Positions 1-6,986 of a DNA stretch of 48,551 nucleotides are shown piece by piece. Each line of letters starts with the position of its first letter. Position 1 is the first letter of the stretch. The notes beneath the pieces are model-generated. The model saw only the letters and a program-made list of their open reading frames with translations, ran no database searches and was not told the origin of the DNA. A program made the position numbers and the translations under genes. This DNA is from Chloroflexi bacterium 54-19 (GTDB lineage Bacteria > Chloroflexota > Chloroflexia > Chloroheliales > Chloroheliaceae), in the NCBI GenBank assembly GCA_001898225.1, contig MKTJ01000025.1:94664-143214 (forward strand), in the 5' to 3' direction.

Positions 1-213
1 TTTGTGGATGACCAGTTGTACAACAAGGGTCACGACCCAAGCTGGCTGCTCATTTTGCTGGCGGTCCCTGCCGTCCTGATTATCGGGTTGAACCTGGGCA
101 TGTGGCTCTTGCAGGGCTTCAAGAACCTGGCGCGGATTCTTACGGTAACCCCGGCCAGGGTCTTTAACCTGACCAAAGACAAACCCAAGAAGTCCGACCC
201 TGTCCCGGCCTAG
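1..213 (+). CDS. small single-pass membrane protein, possibly 5'-truncated
   Basis: The reading frame is open to the first base of the window. A GTG at 4 could start a 69-residue protein, but no ribosome site can be judged, so this may be the C-terminal end of a longer protein. One hydrophobic segment (about residues 13-36, rich in Leu, Ile, Val) is followed by a basic, Pro-ending tail (KDKPKKSDPVPA), which suggests a membrane anchor with a cytoplasmic tail. A strong hairpin lies about 30 bp after the stop. No family is recognised. Confidence 0.6.
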   Translation, partial: FVDDQLYNKGHDPSWLLILLAVPAVLIIGLNLGMWLLQGFKNLARILTVTPARVFNLTKDKPKKSDPVPA

Positions 214-243
214 TCAGGCCCGGCAAAAAATTAGAGGTTCAGA

Positions 244-290
244 GGGAAGGTAAAAACGGTACGCTGTTTTTACCTTCCCCTGTTTTTATA
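244..290 (+). terminator. intrinsic terminator after the first gene
   Basis: Perfect 14-bp inverted repeat: GGGAAGGTAAAAAC at 244-257 pairs with 266-279 across an 8-base loop, followed by a T-rich run (TGTTTTTATA). It ends transcription of the gene at 1-213. Confidence 0.85.
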
Positions 291-557
291 GGGATAGAAA
301 TGTTCCGGTTGGAAAAAATTGCCGTTTCTATTGTTGGTAGGGAGGGTGTTTTTGGAGTAAGCTGGTTCCCGTCAAATATATAAAAACGAATTTTTAAAAT
401 TGATAAAATCACCCGCTTCTTTTGACCTTTGCCGGTGTTCTAGTACACAGAGGACGTTCTCATCATTTTTTATCAGGCAAGGAAGAAAGAAGCGCGTATC
501 GCGGGCGAGTCGCGACCGGTCCAGACTCGCCGGGTACGCCTGGGAAGGATTTTAAAA
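291..557. promoter_or_regulatory. AT-rich upstream region of the lipoprotein gene with a 14-bp dyad
   Basis: This stretch between the terminator and the lipoprotein start has no ORF I can support. It is AT-rich between about 300 and 420. It contains the near-perfect dyad GTGTTCTAGTACAC at 435-448, about 110 bp before the ATG at 558, which could be an operator or an ECF-type promoter element. No consensus -35/-10 pair is evident. GGAAGGA at 543-549 is a good ribosome-binding site 8 bases from ATG 558. Confidence 0.4.
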
Positions 558-1580
558 ATGCTTAAAGCGAAAAGGCTAAGAGTAGCTTTAATCGTGGCGG
601 CGCTGGCTTTGTTCAGCCCGGTCCTGGTGGCCTGCACCGCCGCCAACGCGGATGCCCTGCTGGGTTCGGCCAGCGCCAACCGGTCCGGCGCCAACAGCCT
701 GGTACTGGCCGCCGAAGCTACCCCGACCTCCGGGACCGGCGATACGTCCACTCCAGGAGCGACCACTCCGCCGGATACGACGGCCCCGGCCACGACCGGG
801 CAGGCCGAGCAAGAAATCGAGCTTAAAGGGGTTATAACGGCCATTGACGGTAATATGTTAACCATCAACGGCCAGAACTTCCCGGTCTCCGCCGCCCTGG
901 CCGCTCAGGTTGGCACGACCTTCCAGGTAGGTTCGCTGGTCGAAATCCAGGCCCGCAATGTCAACGGGACGGTCACGGTGGTGCGTATCCAACTGGAAGA
1001 TAATGTTACGACCGCGCCTTCGACCACGGCTCCGTCTACCACGGCCCCCTCGACCACGGCCCCGGCGACGACCGTGCCGCCGACCACCCTGGACGACCAC
1101 GGCAAAGGCGACGACAAGGGCGGCAAAGGTAACGAGCCCGGCGATGACAATGGCGGGAAAAACAACGATAATACTAAATCGCCCAACAGCGGGCCGGGTA
1201 AAGTCGAAACTCCCGAACCTACCGAAAATTCCGGCAGCAACAGCGGGTCGGGGAGCAGTGACGATAATAGTGGTAAAGGCGACGACAAAACGACCACCGC
1301 GCCTTCGACGACGGCCCCGTCTACTACCGTTCCCGCCACTACCCCACCGGCCACCACTGCAAAAGGGGACGACCACGGCGGCAGCGACGATGGCACCAAA
1401 ACCTCGACGCCAAAACCGACTACTTCGACGCCGAAACCGACTACTTCGACGCCAAAACCGACCACCTCAACTCCCAAACCCACCGAGAAGGGCGATGACA
1501 AAGGTGGCAGCGGCAGCAGTGGCAGCGGTGGCGGCGACCACGGCGGCAGCAGCGGGGGAAAAGGCGAGGACGGTAAATAA
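558..1580 (+). CDS. DUF5666-type lipoprotein with Thr/Pro- and Gly/Asp-rich tail
   Basis: This is a 340-residue predicted exported lipoprotein. A basic start and hydrophobic segment lead to the lipobox LVAC, with the lipidated Cys at residue 26. After a short linker, residues about 88-147 form a small beta-rich domain (starting ELKGVITAIDGNMLTINGQ) that resembles DUF5666. This family is common in extracytoplasmic proteins encoded near sigma factors, and its function is unknown. The remainder is low complexity: TTAPS repeats, Gly/Asp/Lys-rich stretches and four STPKPTT repeats near 290-318, probably disordered and suited to O-glycosylation (inference). The gene ends 15 bp before the sigma factor start and probably shares its operon. 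Its tail composition matches that of the anti-sigma-like protein two genes on. Base composition follows the Thr/Ala-rich coding, so long opposite-strand ORFs here are shadows. Confidence 0.8.
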   Translation: MLKAKRLRVALIVAALALFSPVLVACTAANADALLGSASANRSGANSLVLAAEATPTSGTGDTSTPGATTPPDTTAPATTGQAEQEIELKGVITAIDGNMLTINGQNFPVSAALAAQVGTTFQVGSLVEIQARNVNGTVTVVRIQLEDNVTTAPSTTAPSTTAPSTTAPATTVPPTTLDDHGKGDDKGGKGNEPGDDNGGKNNDNTKSPNSGPGKVETPEPTENSGSNSGSGSSDDNSGKGDDKTTTAPSTTAPSTTVPATTPPATTAKGDDHGGSDDGTKTSTPKPTTSTPKPTTSTPKPTTSTPKPTEKGDDKGGSGSSGSGGGDHGGSSGGKGEDGK

Positions 1581-1595
1581 CGGCAAGGAGCCATT

Positions 1596-2234
1596 TTGAC
1601 CGACACAGATCTGGTAAAACGTCTTCAGAAAGGTGAAAGTGAAGCCGTCGGCCTACTCCTCAACGAGTATGCCGACCGGCTTTACAACTACGCCTTTTAT
1701 CGCTGTGGCGACCATTACCTGGCCGAAGATATTGTAAGCGAGACTTTCACCCGGATTATCGAAAAAATAGGGACTTACGAGCAGCGCGAGGTGCCGTTCA
1801 AAGCCTGGGTCTTCCGCATCGCCCACAACCAGTTAGCCAACCACCTCCGCTACCGGAGCCGCCACCAGGCCCTCTCGCTCGACGCTACCAACGCCGAGGG
1901 CGAACGGTTGGTCGACCCGCCCGACGATTGGGGCGCGGCGGACGGCGGCCTGATGGCAAGCCAGGTGGCCGAACGCGAAGAACTACGGCGCGCTATTTTG
2001 CAGTTACCCGAAGACCAGAAAGCTATTTTTGTATTGCGTTTCATTGAAGGGTTGGACCCGGAAGAAGTTACGGTCCTGTTAGAAAAAAGCCTGCCTTCCG
2101 TCAAAAGTTTACAGTACCGGGCAGTGGTCAATTTGCGCCGCGCCCTGGACCAGGCCCCACCGGAGAAAAATATAATCCGGTTTCCCGCCCAAACCAAACC
2201 CGCTCTGGTTAACAAGCGAGGTAAAGCGCTATGA
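1596..2234 (+). CDS. ECF-like sigma-70 family RNA polymerase sigma factor
   Basis: This 212-residue alternative sigma factor should direct RNA polymerase to a small regulon, probably including its own operon. Region 2 spans about residues 23-90, with the recognisable stretches YLAEDIVSETF and FKAWVFRIAHNQL. Region 4 spans about 128-182 (LPEDQKAIFVLRFIEGL, then a helix-turn-helix). It starts at TTG with AAGGAG at 1585-1590, five bases upstream; no better ATG exists. The stop overlaps the next start by four bases, so it is translationally coupled to the membrane protein that follows. That arrangement is typical of a sigma/anti-sigma pair. It is related to, but clearly different from, the second sigma factor at 41.5 kb. 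Confidence 0.92.
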   Translation: MTDTDLVKRLQKGESEAVGLLLNEYADRLYNYAFYRCGDHYLAEDIVSETFTRIIEKIGTYEQREVPFKAWVFRIAHNQLANHLRYRSRHQALSLDATNAEGERLVDPPDDWGAADGGLMASQVAEREELRRAILQLPEDQKAIFVLRFIEGLDPEEVTVLLEKSLPSVKSLQYRAVVNLRRALDQAPPEKNIIRFPAQTKPALVNKRGKAL

Positions 2235-3367
2235 GTATGGAAAACGAAGGACGCCTGGAAAATTTATTTCAAAACGGGGTAGCTTTGCTGGAGCGGGGCG
2301 ACAGCCCGGCCCAGGCCATGCAGGCCCTTGAAATGGACGCGCCAACAGCGACCCAGGTCGGGCCGCTCCTGGCAATCGTGGATACGACTCTCGATTTGCC
2401 GCGCTACCGGATGCCCGCCGCCGCCAGGGCGGACCTGCTGGCCCGCCTGACCGCACAGGCCGCCGGCAAAGACCGGGTTATCGCCCCGCTCCCCTTCGAA
2501 GCTGACGCCGCCCGGTTGCGCCCGGCAGGAGAAACCCGGCCCAACGCCCGACGCCGCTGGCAGACTTTTATACGCATCCAGCAGGCGGTTGTCGCGGCGA
2601 CCTTGCTGGTGGCGCTGGCCCTGGTGATTCTGCTGGCGCACGGCGGGAAAAATTCTTCCAATACGGCGGCGACCCCGACCCCCACGGCGGCGGTTTCCCC
2701 GGTGGTTACGCCTACCTTTATCCCACCGTCACCATCACCCGACCATGTGCCGACCAGACATACTTACGTGTCGCCGGAGCCGGACCTGTCCCCGGCCCCG
2801 AATACGACGACCGCACCCTCGGTCGTACCCTCGACGGCGTCGGTGACAACCGCCGCTACAACCGCGCCAGCGCCTTCGGCTACCGCGGCCCCGACAACCG
2901 GCTCAGCTAACCCGACCAGCGCCCCGGCCCGGACGACCAGCGGTGCGACCGCTGCACCGACGACCGCGCCCGCCAAACCATCGAATAACCAGGTGGCTCC
3001 GACGACCCGCGCAAACACGGTTTCGAACCCGGCTCCAACGGCTACCCCAACGGTGCCCCCGGCCCCGACCAGCACGCCCGAAGCGGTCACGACCGCGCCG
3101 GTCGAAACCACCCAGACTGTGACGCCTCCGGCGGATACCACCGCGCCTGTGACAACGGCCCCGGTGACCGAGGATAAACCGGACCCAACCGCCAGTCCTA
3201 CCCAGGCGGCGGCCCCACCGACCAGCGCGCCTACTTCTACGACCGAACCGGGCGACGACCACGGCGGCGGCAGTAACAGCGGTAGCGGTAGCAGTGGCAG
3301 CAGCACCAAAACGCCGTCGCCCACTCCCGCGCCGACCCCGACCAAAAAGCCGAGCGACAGAGGCTAA
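2231..3367 (+). CDS. single-pass anti-sigma-like membrane protein with Thr/Pro-rich ectodomain
   Basis: A 378-residue protein whose ATG overlaps the sigma factor stop by four bases. Residues 1-110 are predicted cytoplasmic, acidic then basic, with short helices and no cysteine, so the usual HxxxCxxC anti-sigma zinc motif is absent. One membrane helix lies at about 117-137. Everything beyond it is an extracellular low-complexity chain of Thr, Pro, Ala and Ser, ending in a Gly/Asp/Ser patch (GDDHGGGSNSGSGSSGSS) and a basic Pro-rich end. Position and topology suggest an anti-sigma factor that senses the envelope (inference). The N-terminal part may belong to a DUF5667-like group, but I cannot confirm that. 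The tail resembles that of the lipoprotein at 558-1580, which suggests both face the same surface environment. Confidence 0.7.
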   Translation: MSMENEGRLENLFQNGVALLERGDSPAQAMQALEMDAPTATQVGPLLAIVDTTLDLPRYRMPAAARADLLARLTAQAAGKDRVIAPLPFEADAARLRPAGETRPNARRRWQTFIRIQQAVVAATLLVALALVILLAHGGKNSSNTAATPTPTAAVSPVVTPTFIPPSPSPDHVPTRHTYVSPEPDLSPAPNTTTAPSVVPSTASVTTAATTAPAPSATAAPTTGSANPTSAPARTTSGATAAPTTAPAKPSNNQVAPTTRANTVSNPAPTATPTVPPAPTSTPEAVTTAPVETTQTVTPPADTTAPVTTAPVTEDKPDPTASPTQAAAPPTSAPTSTTEPGDDHGGGSNSGSGSSGSSTKTPSPTPAPTPTKKPSDRG

Positions 3368-3433
3368 TTTCTCGGAATTCACCTGCCATTCATCTCACAA
3401 TTAAGGAGCAATTAAGCCGATATTGCTCCAGCC

Positions 3434-3470
3434 AAAATAGCACTTTCAAACGAGGTGCTATTTTTTTATT
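3434..3470 (+). terminator. intrinsic terminator of the sigma/anti-sigma operon
   Basis: AAAATAGCAC at 3434-3443 pairs with GTGCTATTTT at 3455-3464 over an 11-base loop and runs into further T residues. It closes the 558-3367 operon. Confidence 0.88.
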
Positions 3471-3528
3471 TTGGGGTTCTTAAAGTTGCAGGTAAGATAG
3501 GCCGAAAGTCTTATTGATTATTCCCAAT

Positions 3529-3546
3529 AATGATAATATAATCATT
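3529..3546. promoter_or_regulatory. 18-bp AT-rich dyad, candidate operator of the HTH gene
   Basis: AATGAT-N6-ATCATT (3529-3546) is a near-perfect palindrome 15 bp before the chosen start of the winged-helix regulator. A dyad next to the start of an ArsR-like gene is a usual place for autoregulation; that role is inferred. Confidence 0.45.
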
Positions 3547-3561
3547 CGTGGGAGTATAAAA

Positions 3562-4164
3562 ATGTCTGACGAAACAAACGACTTTATCAAAAAAACCGAT
3601 ATAATCCTTCACCCGGTCAGGATGCGGATTTTGCAGAACCTGGCGACCCGCAACCTGACCCCGTTGCAACTGGCCGAAGAACTGGTAAACGTGCCGCAGG
3701 CGACGCTCTACCGCCACTTAAACAAACTGGTAGAAGCCGGGATTTTGCTGGTGGTCGAGGAACGCCCGGTGCGCGGCACCGTTGAAAAAGTCTATGGCCT
3801 TAATTTGCAGGCCATGCGGTCCGACAGCTACGCTTTGCTGAACGGCAGCCGGGAAGAAATGCTGGAGCTTTTCACCCACTTCATCCTGGCGCGCATCCAC
3901 GATTTTGGGGTCTATTTGCAGCGGGAGAAGATAAACCTGGTAGAGGATAAGGTCAGTTTCGGGCAGGCCCCCTTTTATCTGAGCGACGCCGAATTTATGG
4001 AATTTGCCGGGGAAATCGGCCAGGTCTTTATGAAGCGGTTAAACAATAAACCTGCCCCCGGTCGCAAATTCTATACCTGGACAACCGTTGTCATGCCCGG
4101 CCCGGACGAAAATCCGGCGGCCCCCGGTGAGGACGCAACCGGGGCAGAACCGGGCTCGGAATAG
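3562..4164 (+). CDS. ArsR-like winged-helix transcriptional regulator
   Basis: This 200-residue DNA-binding regulator probably controls the adjacent ABC transporter. Near the N-terminus a winged helix-turn-helix can be read: HPVRMRILQNLA, then LTPLQLAEELVNVPQATLYRHLNKLVEAGIL, and a wing RPVRGTVEKVYGL. The rest (about 75-175) is a helical ligand or dimerisation domain, ending in an Ala/Gly/Glu-rich tail. I chose ATG 3562 rather than the upstream in-frame ATG at 3514 because GGGAG at 3550-3554 sits seven bases before it and the extra residues would be encoded by AT-rich operator sequence. Helix-turn-helix genes next to PLDc_N/ABC genes are often substrate-responsive repressors. No cysteine metal-site motif is visible, so a metal sensor is unlikely. 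Confidence 0.85.
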   Translation: MSDETNDFIKKTDIILHPVRMRILQNLATRNLTPLQLAEELVNVPQATLYRHLNKLVEAGILLVVEERPVRGTVEKVYGLNLQAMRSDSYALLNGSREEMLELFTHFILARIHDFGVYLQREKINLVEDKVSFGQAPFYLSDAEFMEFAGEIGQVFMKRLNNKPAPGRKFYTWTTVVMPGPDENPAAPGEDATGAEPGSE

Positions 4165-4250
4165 ATAAACCAGCCGGAAACATTTACCTTCAGGAAGGAG
4201 GCGCGAGGACCGCCCCGGCTGCTTTGAAATGAAAGTCCTCGCATAATTTT

Positions 4251-4469
4251 ATGAATATGGATACGACTACTTTGCTACTGGCGCTGTTGCCGCTCGTGCT
4301 AATTGACCTTGGGCTGATTATTTTCGCCCTGGTAGACCTGTCTCGCCGCGATTCTCGCACCGTCCGAGGTGGCAAAAAATGGCCCTGGGCCCTGATTATC
4401 CTGCTGGTAAGCACTTTTGGCCCGATAATTTACCTGTTAGCCGGGCGCACCGAAGGCGAAGGCGCCTGA
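4251..4469 (+). CDS. PLDc_N-domain mini membrane protein
   Basis: A 72-residue protein with two membrane helices (about 6-28 and 45-63) separated by a basic loop (DLSRRDSRTVRGGKKW). The pattern of a first helix ending FALVDL, then a Lys-rich loop and WALIILLVSTFGPIIYLL, fits the PLDc_N family. That family is named after the phospholipase D N-terminus, but stand-alone members are not enzymes. In Bacillus the sigY operon has a similar protein (YxlE) followed by an ABC ATPase and a permease, the same order as here. The start is ATG 4251 or ATG 4257; neither has a strong ribosome site. Its stop overlaps the ATPase start by one base (TGATG), so the genes are coupled. It probably modulates or anchors the transporter (inference). 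Confidence 0.8.
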   Translation: MNMDTTTLLLALLPLVLIDLGLIIFALVDLSRRDSRTVRGGKKWPWALIILLVSTFGPIIYLLAGRTEGEGA

Positions 4470-5455
4470 TGAGCGACATTATTGTGTGCCAGGGGCTGAC
4501 CAAGCAGTACGGTATCCGCAAGGTGGTGGACAACCTCGATTTAAAGGTGCCGGAAAATATCGTCTTTGGCTTCCTGGGGCCGAACGGGGCCGGAAAGTCC
4601 ACCACCATGAAGCTTTTGACCGGGCAGATTAAACCGACCGCCGGGCACGCCCAGGTGGCCGGGGCCGATGTCACCCGGAACTCGCTGCAAGCCCGCCAGC
4701 ATATCGGCTACCTGAGCGAAATGCCCAATTTCTACTCCTGGATGAAGGGGCAGGAATTGCTCGAATTCGCGGGTGAGCTTTTCGGCCTTAACCCGCCGAC
4801 CCGCCGGGCCAGGGCCAAAGAGTTGTTGCAACTGGTCGGATTGGCCGACGCGGGAGGGCGCAAAGTGGGCGCTTATAGCGGCGGGATGCGCCAGCGGCTC
4901 GGTATCGCCCAGGCCCTGGTCAACCGGCCCAAAGTGGTCTTTCTCGATGAGCCGGTCAGCGCCCTCGACCCGTTAGGCCGCCGGGATGTCCTCACGCTGC
5001 TGGATAATATCCGGCACGAGGCAACCGTATTTATGTCGAGCCATGTTCTAGCCGATGTGGATAGAGTCTGCGAACAGGTTTCGATTCTCGACCGGGGCCG
5101 GGTTATCGCCGCCGGGCCGACCGTCGAACTAAAAGAACGTTTCGCGCTCCCGGCTATAAACCTCGAAGTGGAAGGCGACCCCGCCGCCCTTGAAAGGTTG
5201 AGCGCGGCCCTGCGGGCGGAAAGCTGGCTAAAAAGGGTGACCCCCGGCGAACCCGGACGGCTGCACCTCGAACTGACCTCGGCGGCTCAGGCCCAGGAAG
5301 CGGGCCAACGCGTCCCTCGGCTGGTCAGCGAGTTGGGCCTTTCCATGCGGAGTTTCCAGTCAGCGGTGCCCAACCTGGAAGATGTTTTCCTGCAAGTGGT
5401 AAACCGGGATGAGCGCGGCAACGCCGAACCAACCAGGCCGGAGGTGAGAGTATGA
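4469..5455 (+). CDS. ABC transporter ATP-binding protein
   Basis: A 328-residue cytoplasmic ATPase that powers the permease encoded next. It has Walker A GPNGAGKS (37-44), signature YSGGM (136-140) followed by RQRLGIAQAL, Walker B VVFLDEP (156-162) and switch His192 (SSHVLADVDRV). The extra C-terminal part (about 220-320) is the regulatory extension usual in ABC-2 exporter ATPases of the CcmA/NatA type. The start ATG 4469 overlaps the PLDc_N stop; a longer upstream frame would overlap that gene by 90 bases and is rejected. The stop overlaps the permease start by four bases. The likely role is export of a drug, peptide or lipid; the substrate cannot be read from the sequence. Confidence 0.93.
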   Translation: MSDIIVCQGLTKQYGIRKVVDNLDLKVPENIVFGFLGPNGAGKSTTMKLLTGQIKPTAGHAQVAGADVTRNSLQARQHIGYLSEMPNFYSWMKGQELLEFAGELFGLNPPTRRARAKELLQLVGLADAGGRKVGAYSGGMRQRLGIAQALVNRPKVVFLDEPVSALDPLGRRDVLTLLDNIRHEATVFMSSHVLADVDRVCEQVSILDRGRVIAAGPTVELKERFALPAINLEVEGDPAALERLSAALRAESWLKRVTPGEPGRLHLELTSAAQAQEAGQRVPRLVSELGLSMRSFQSAVPNLEDVFLQVVNRDERGNAEPTRPEVRV

Positions 5456-6234
5456 ATGGGACCGTTGCGCTCTTGAAGAAAGAGCTACTCGAACAGTGGC
5501 GCACCAGCAAAATTTTAATTATAGTCCTGGGCTTTATTTTATCCGGGTTGCAGGGGCCGGTCGTGACCAAACTCCTGCCGGAGATTATCAAGAGTTCGTC
5601 CGGCAGCATGCAGGGTATCCAGATTACTATCCCCGAACAGACCGCCCTGGACGCGATATTGAGTTACATCTCCCAGATGGCCGCCTTTCCGTCGCTCATC
5701 GTAATTCTGGTAGTGATGGGCACACTGGCCGGGGAGCGCGAACGCGGCACCCAGGTCTTCGTCCTGACCAAGCCGGTCTCGCGGACCCAGTTTATCCTCG
5801 CCAAGTATTTCTCTTACCTGGGGATTGTGGTGGTCGCGATTATCCTGACGGCGGTGGCATCGGGCTACTACACCTTGCTCCTTTTCAGCAATTCGTTCAG
5901 CCTCGGCCCCTTCCTGGTCTTGAACCTGGGGGTAATCGCCTATAGCAGCTATATTTTGGCGCTGGTGGTGTTGTGCAGCAGCCTGCTCAAGACCCCGGTC
6001 GCGGCGGGTGGGGTTGCTTTCGTGGGTTTCCTGGTCATAGATAACCTGGTCAAACTGATACCGGGCTGGACCGGGATTTTCCCCCAGGCGGTCTTTAGTG
6101 CCCTGGACGCCCGCCGCATCATGACCGGCGAGACGAGCCCGGGTAACATGGTGCTGCCAATAATAATAGGGTTCGTGATGGCAGCCGTGTTGATTGGGCT
6201 GGCCTGCTTCTCCTACGAAAAACGGGAGATGTAA
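5452..6234 (+). CDS. ABC-2 type transporter permease
   Basis: A 260-residue integral membrane protein with about six hydrophobic segments. The first lies near residues 18-35 (ILIIVLGFILSG). An amphipathic region GERERGTQVFVLTKPVSRTQF, typical of ABC-2 permeases, comes before the third segment, and the final helix ends in a short basic tail (SYEKREM). It pairs with the ATPase encoded upstream (ATGA overlap), so a dimer of each would form an exporter. It is the last gene of the regulator/PLDc_N/ATPase/permease cluster and is followed by a hairpin. Confidence 0.92.
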   Translation: MNGTVALLKKELLEQWRTSKILIIVLGFILSGLQGPVVTKLLPEIIKSSSGSMQGIQITIPEQTALDAILSYISQMAAFPSLIVILVVMGTLAGERERGTQVFVLTKPVSRTQFILAKYFSYLGIVVVAIILTAVASGYYTLLLFSNSFSLGPFLVLNLGVIAYSSYILALVVLCSSLLKTPVAAGGVAFVGFLVIDNLVKLIPGWTGIFPQAVFSALDARRIMTGETSPGNMVLPIIIGFVMAAVLIGLACFSYEKREM

Positions 6235-6266
6235 ATTTACCGGGGGCGAATCCGCTCCCGGTAAAT
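6235..6266. terminator. hairpin between convergent genes
   Basis: A 14-bp stem (6235-6248 with 6253-6266, one G-T pair) and a 4-base loop lie just after the permease stop and before the end of the convergent ABM gene. No clear T-tract follows on either strand, so it may act as an mRNA 3'-end stabiliser or a weak terminator. Confidence 0.55.
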
Positions 6267-6312
6267 AAAATGAAAATCTTAAATTATATTGTAACCCTGA
6301 AACCGGTTACTT

Positions 6313-6606
6313 TTAGGGCCGGAGTAATTTATCGAACTCGGTGACAATGGGCGGGTTAGCCAGGAGCGGCGACACCCGCTCGGCCATTTCTTTCCCGGCT
6401 TCGGTAGCGTTATATTCTTCAAAAGCCTCTTTTGAGGTCCAGACCGCGACGGTTACGGCCACGCCGGTCTTGGAGTTTATCATGGCGTAACCCTGCTCGA
6501 AACCCTCCCGGCTGTCAATCGCCTTCCGGGTCAGGGTGTGATACAACTGCTCGGCTTCTTCCATCATCCCCGGTTTTATCTCATAACTTACAGACCGAAT
6601 AAACAT
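6313..6606 (-). CDS. ABM-type (antibiotic biosynthesis monooxygenase fold) small protein
   Basis: A 97-residue soluble protein with a ferredoxin-like alpha/beta pattern: strand MFIRSVSYEIKPG, helix EEAEQLYHTLTRKAIDSREGF, strands and a helix SKEAFEEYNATEAGKEMAER, and an end like those of ABM or Dabb dimeric barrel proteins. These act as small monooxygenases, heme-degrading enzymes or mere sensors; the family alone does not give the substrate. ATG start with AAGGAG about seven bases or more upstream (6613-6618). It is monocistronic and converges on the ABC operon. Confidence 0.7.
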   Translation of the reverse strand: MFIRSVSYEIKPGMMEEAEQLYHTLTRKAIDSREGFEQGYAMINSKTGVAVTVAVWTSKEAFEEYNATEAGKEMAERVSPLLANPPIVTEFDKLLRP

Positions 6607-6986
6607 ACCTCGCTCCTTCCGTTCTGGCCGGTCTTACCCCGGCCTAAACCTGCAAATTCATTTTGATCCCTACCGCCGGTGATTTACCCTTTCTTTGCCT
6701 GGCAAAGACTTTTACACCGGCCCGCCAATCAGTAATCCTTGTTTAGCCATGCTTAAAGCAATGTGCGGGCCAGGAGTTAAGAGAAGGTGAATTTTGGGTA
6801 ATTAAAGAAAATCTGCCCGGTTCCGGTGGGAGGAACCTGGGAGTTTGGATGGGGAATCTTTAAACCTGTAAATGGGGAAAGAGTAACTAAATCATTAAGG
6901 ATTTAAGTTTTAAAGAACCGGGTTATGTTCGGGTTTTTCTAAAAGTTGACCGGGCCACTATTGTGAAAAGGCCGGTCTTGCCTGGT
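6607..6986. other. non-coding region with two small hairpins
   Basis: There is no credible gene in these 380 bases. They contain a hairpin CTTTGCC/GGCAAAG at 6693-6707 and a wider inverted repeat GGCCCGC/GCGGGCC (6719-6725 and 6765-6771), both upstream of the ABM gene on the minus strand. The part from about 6780 to 6986 is the 3' flank of the histidine kinase gene and shows no strong terminator. Confidence 0.4.

Noticed and set aside
905..1606. Long minus-strand ORF opposite the Thr-rich lipoprotein
   Set aside because: Its Val/Pro/Ser repeats are the complement of Thr/Pro codons; no ribosome site or family match.
2764..3345. Minus-strand ORF opposite the anti-sigma tail
   Set aside because: Same low-complexity shadow effect as at 905-1606.
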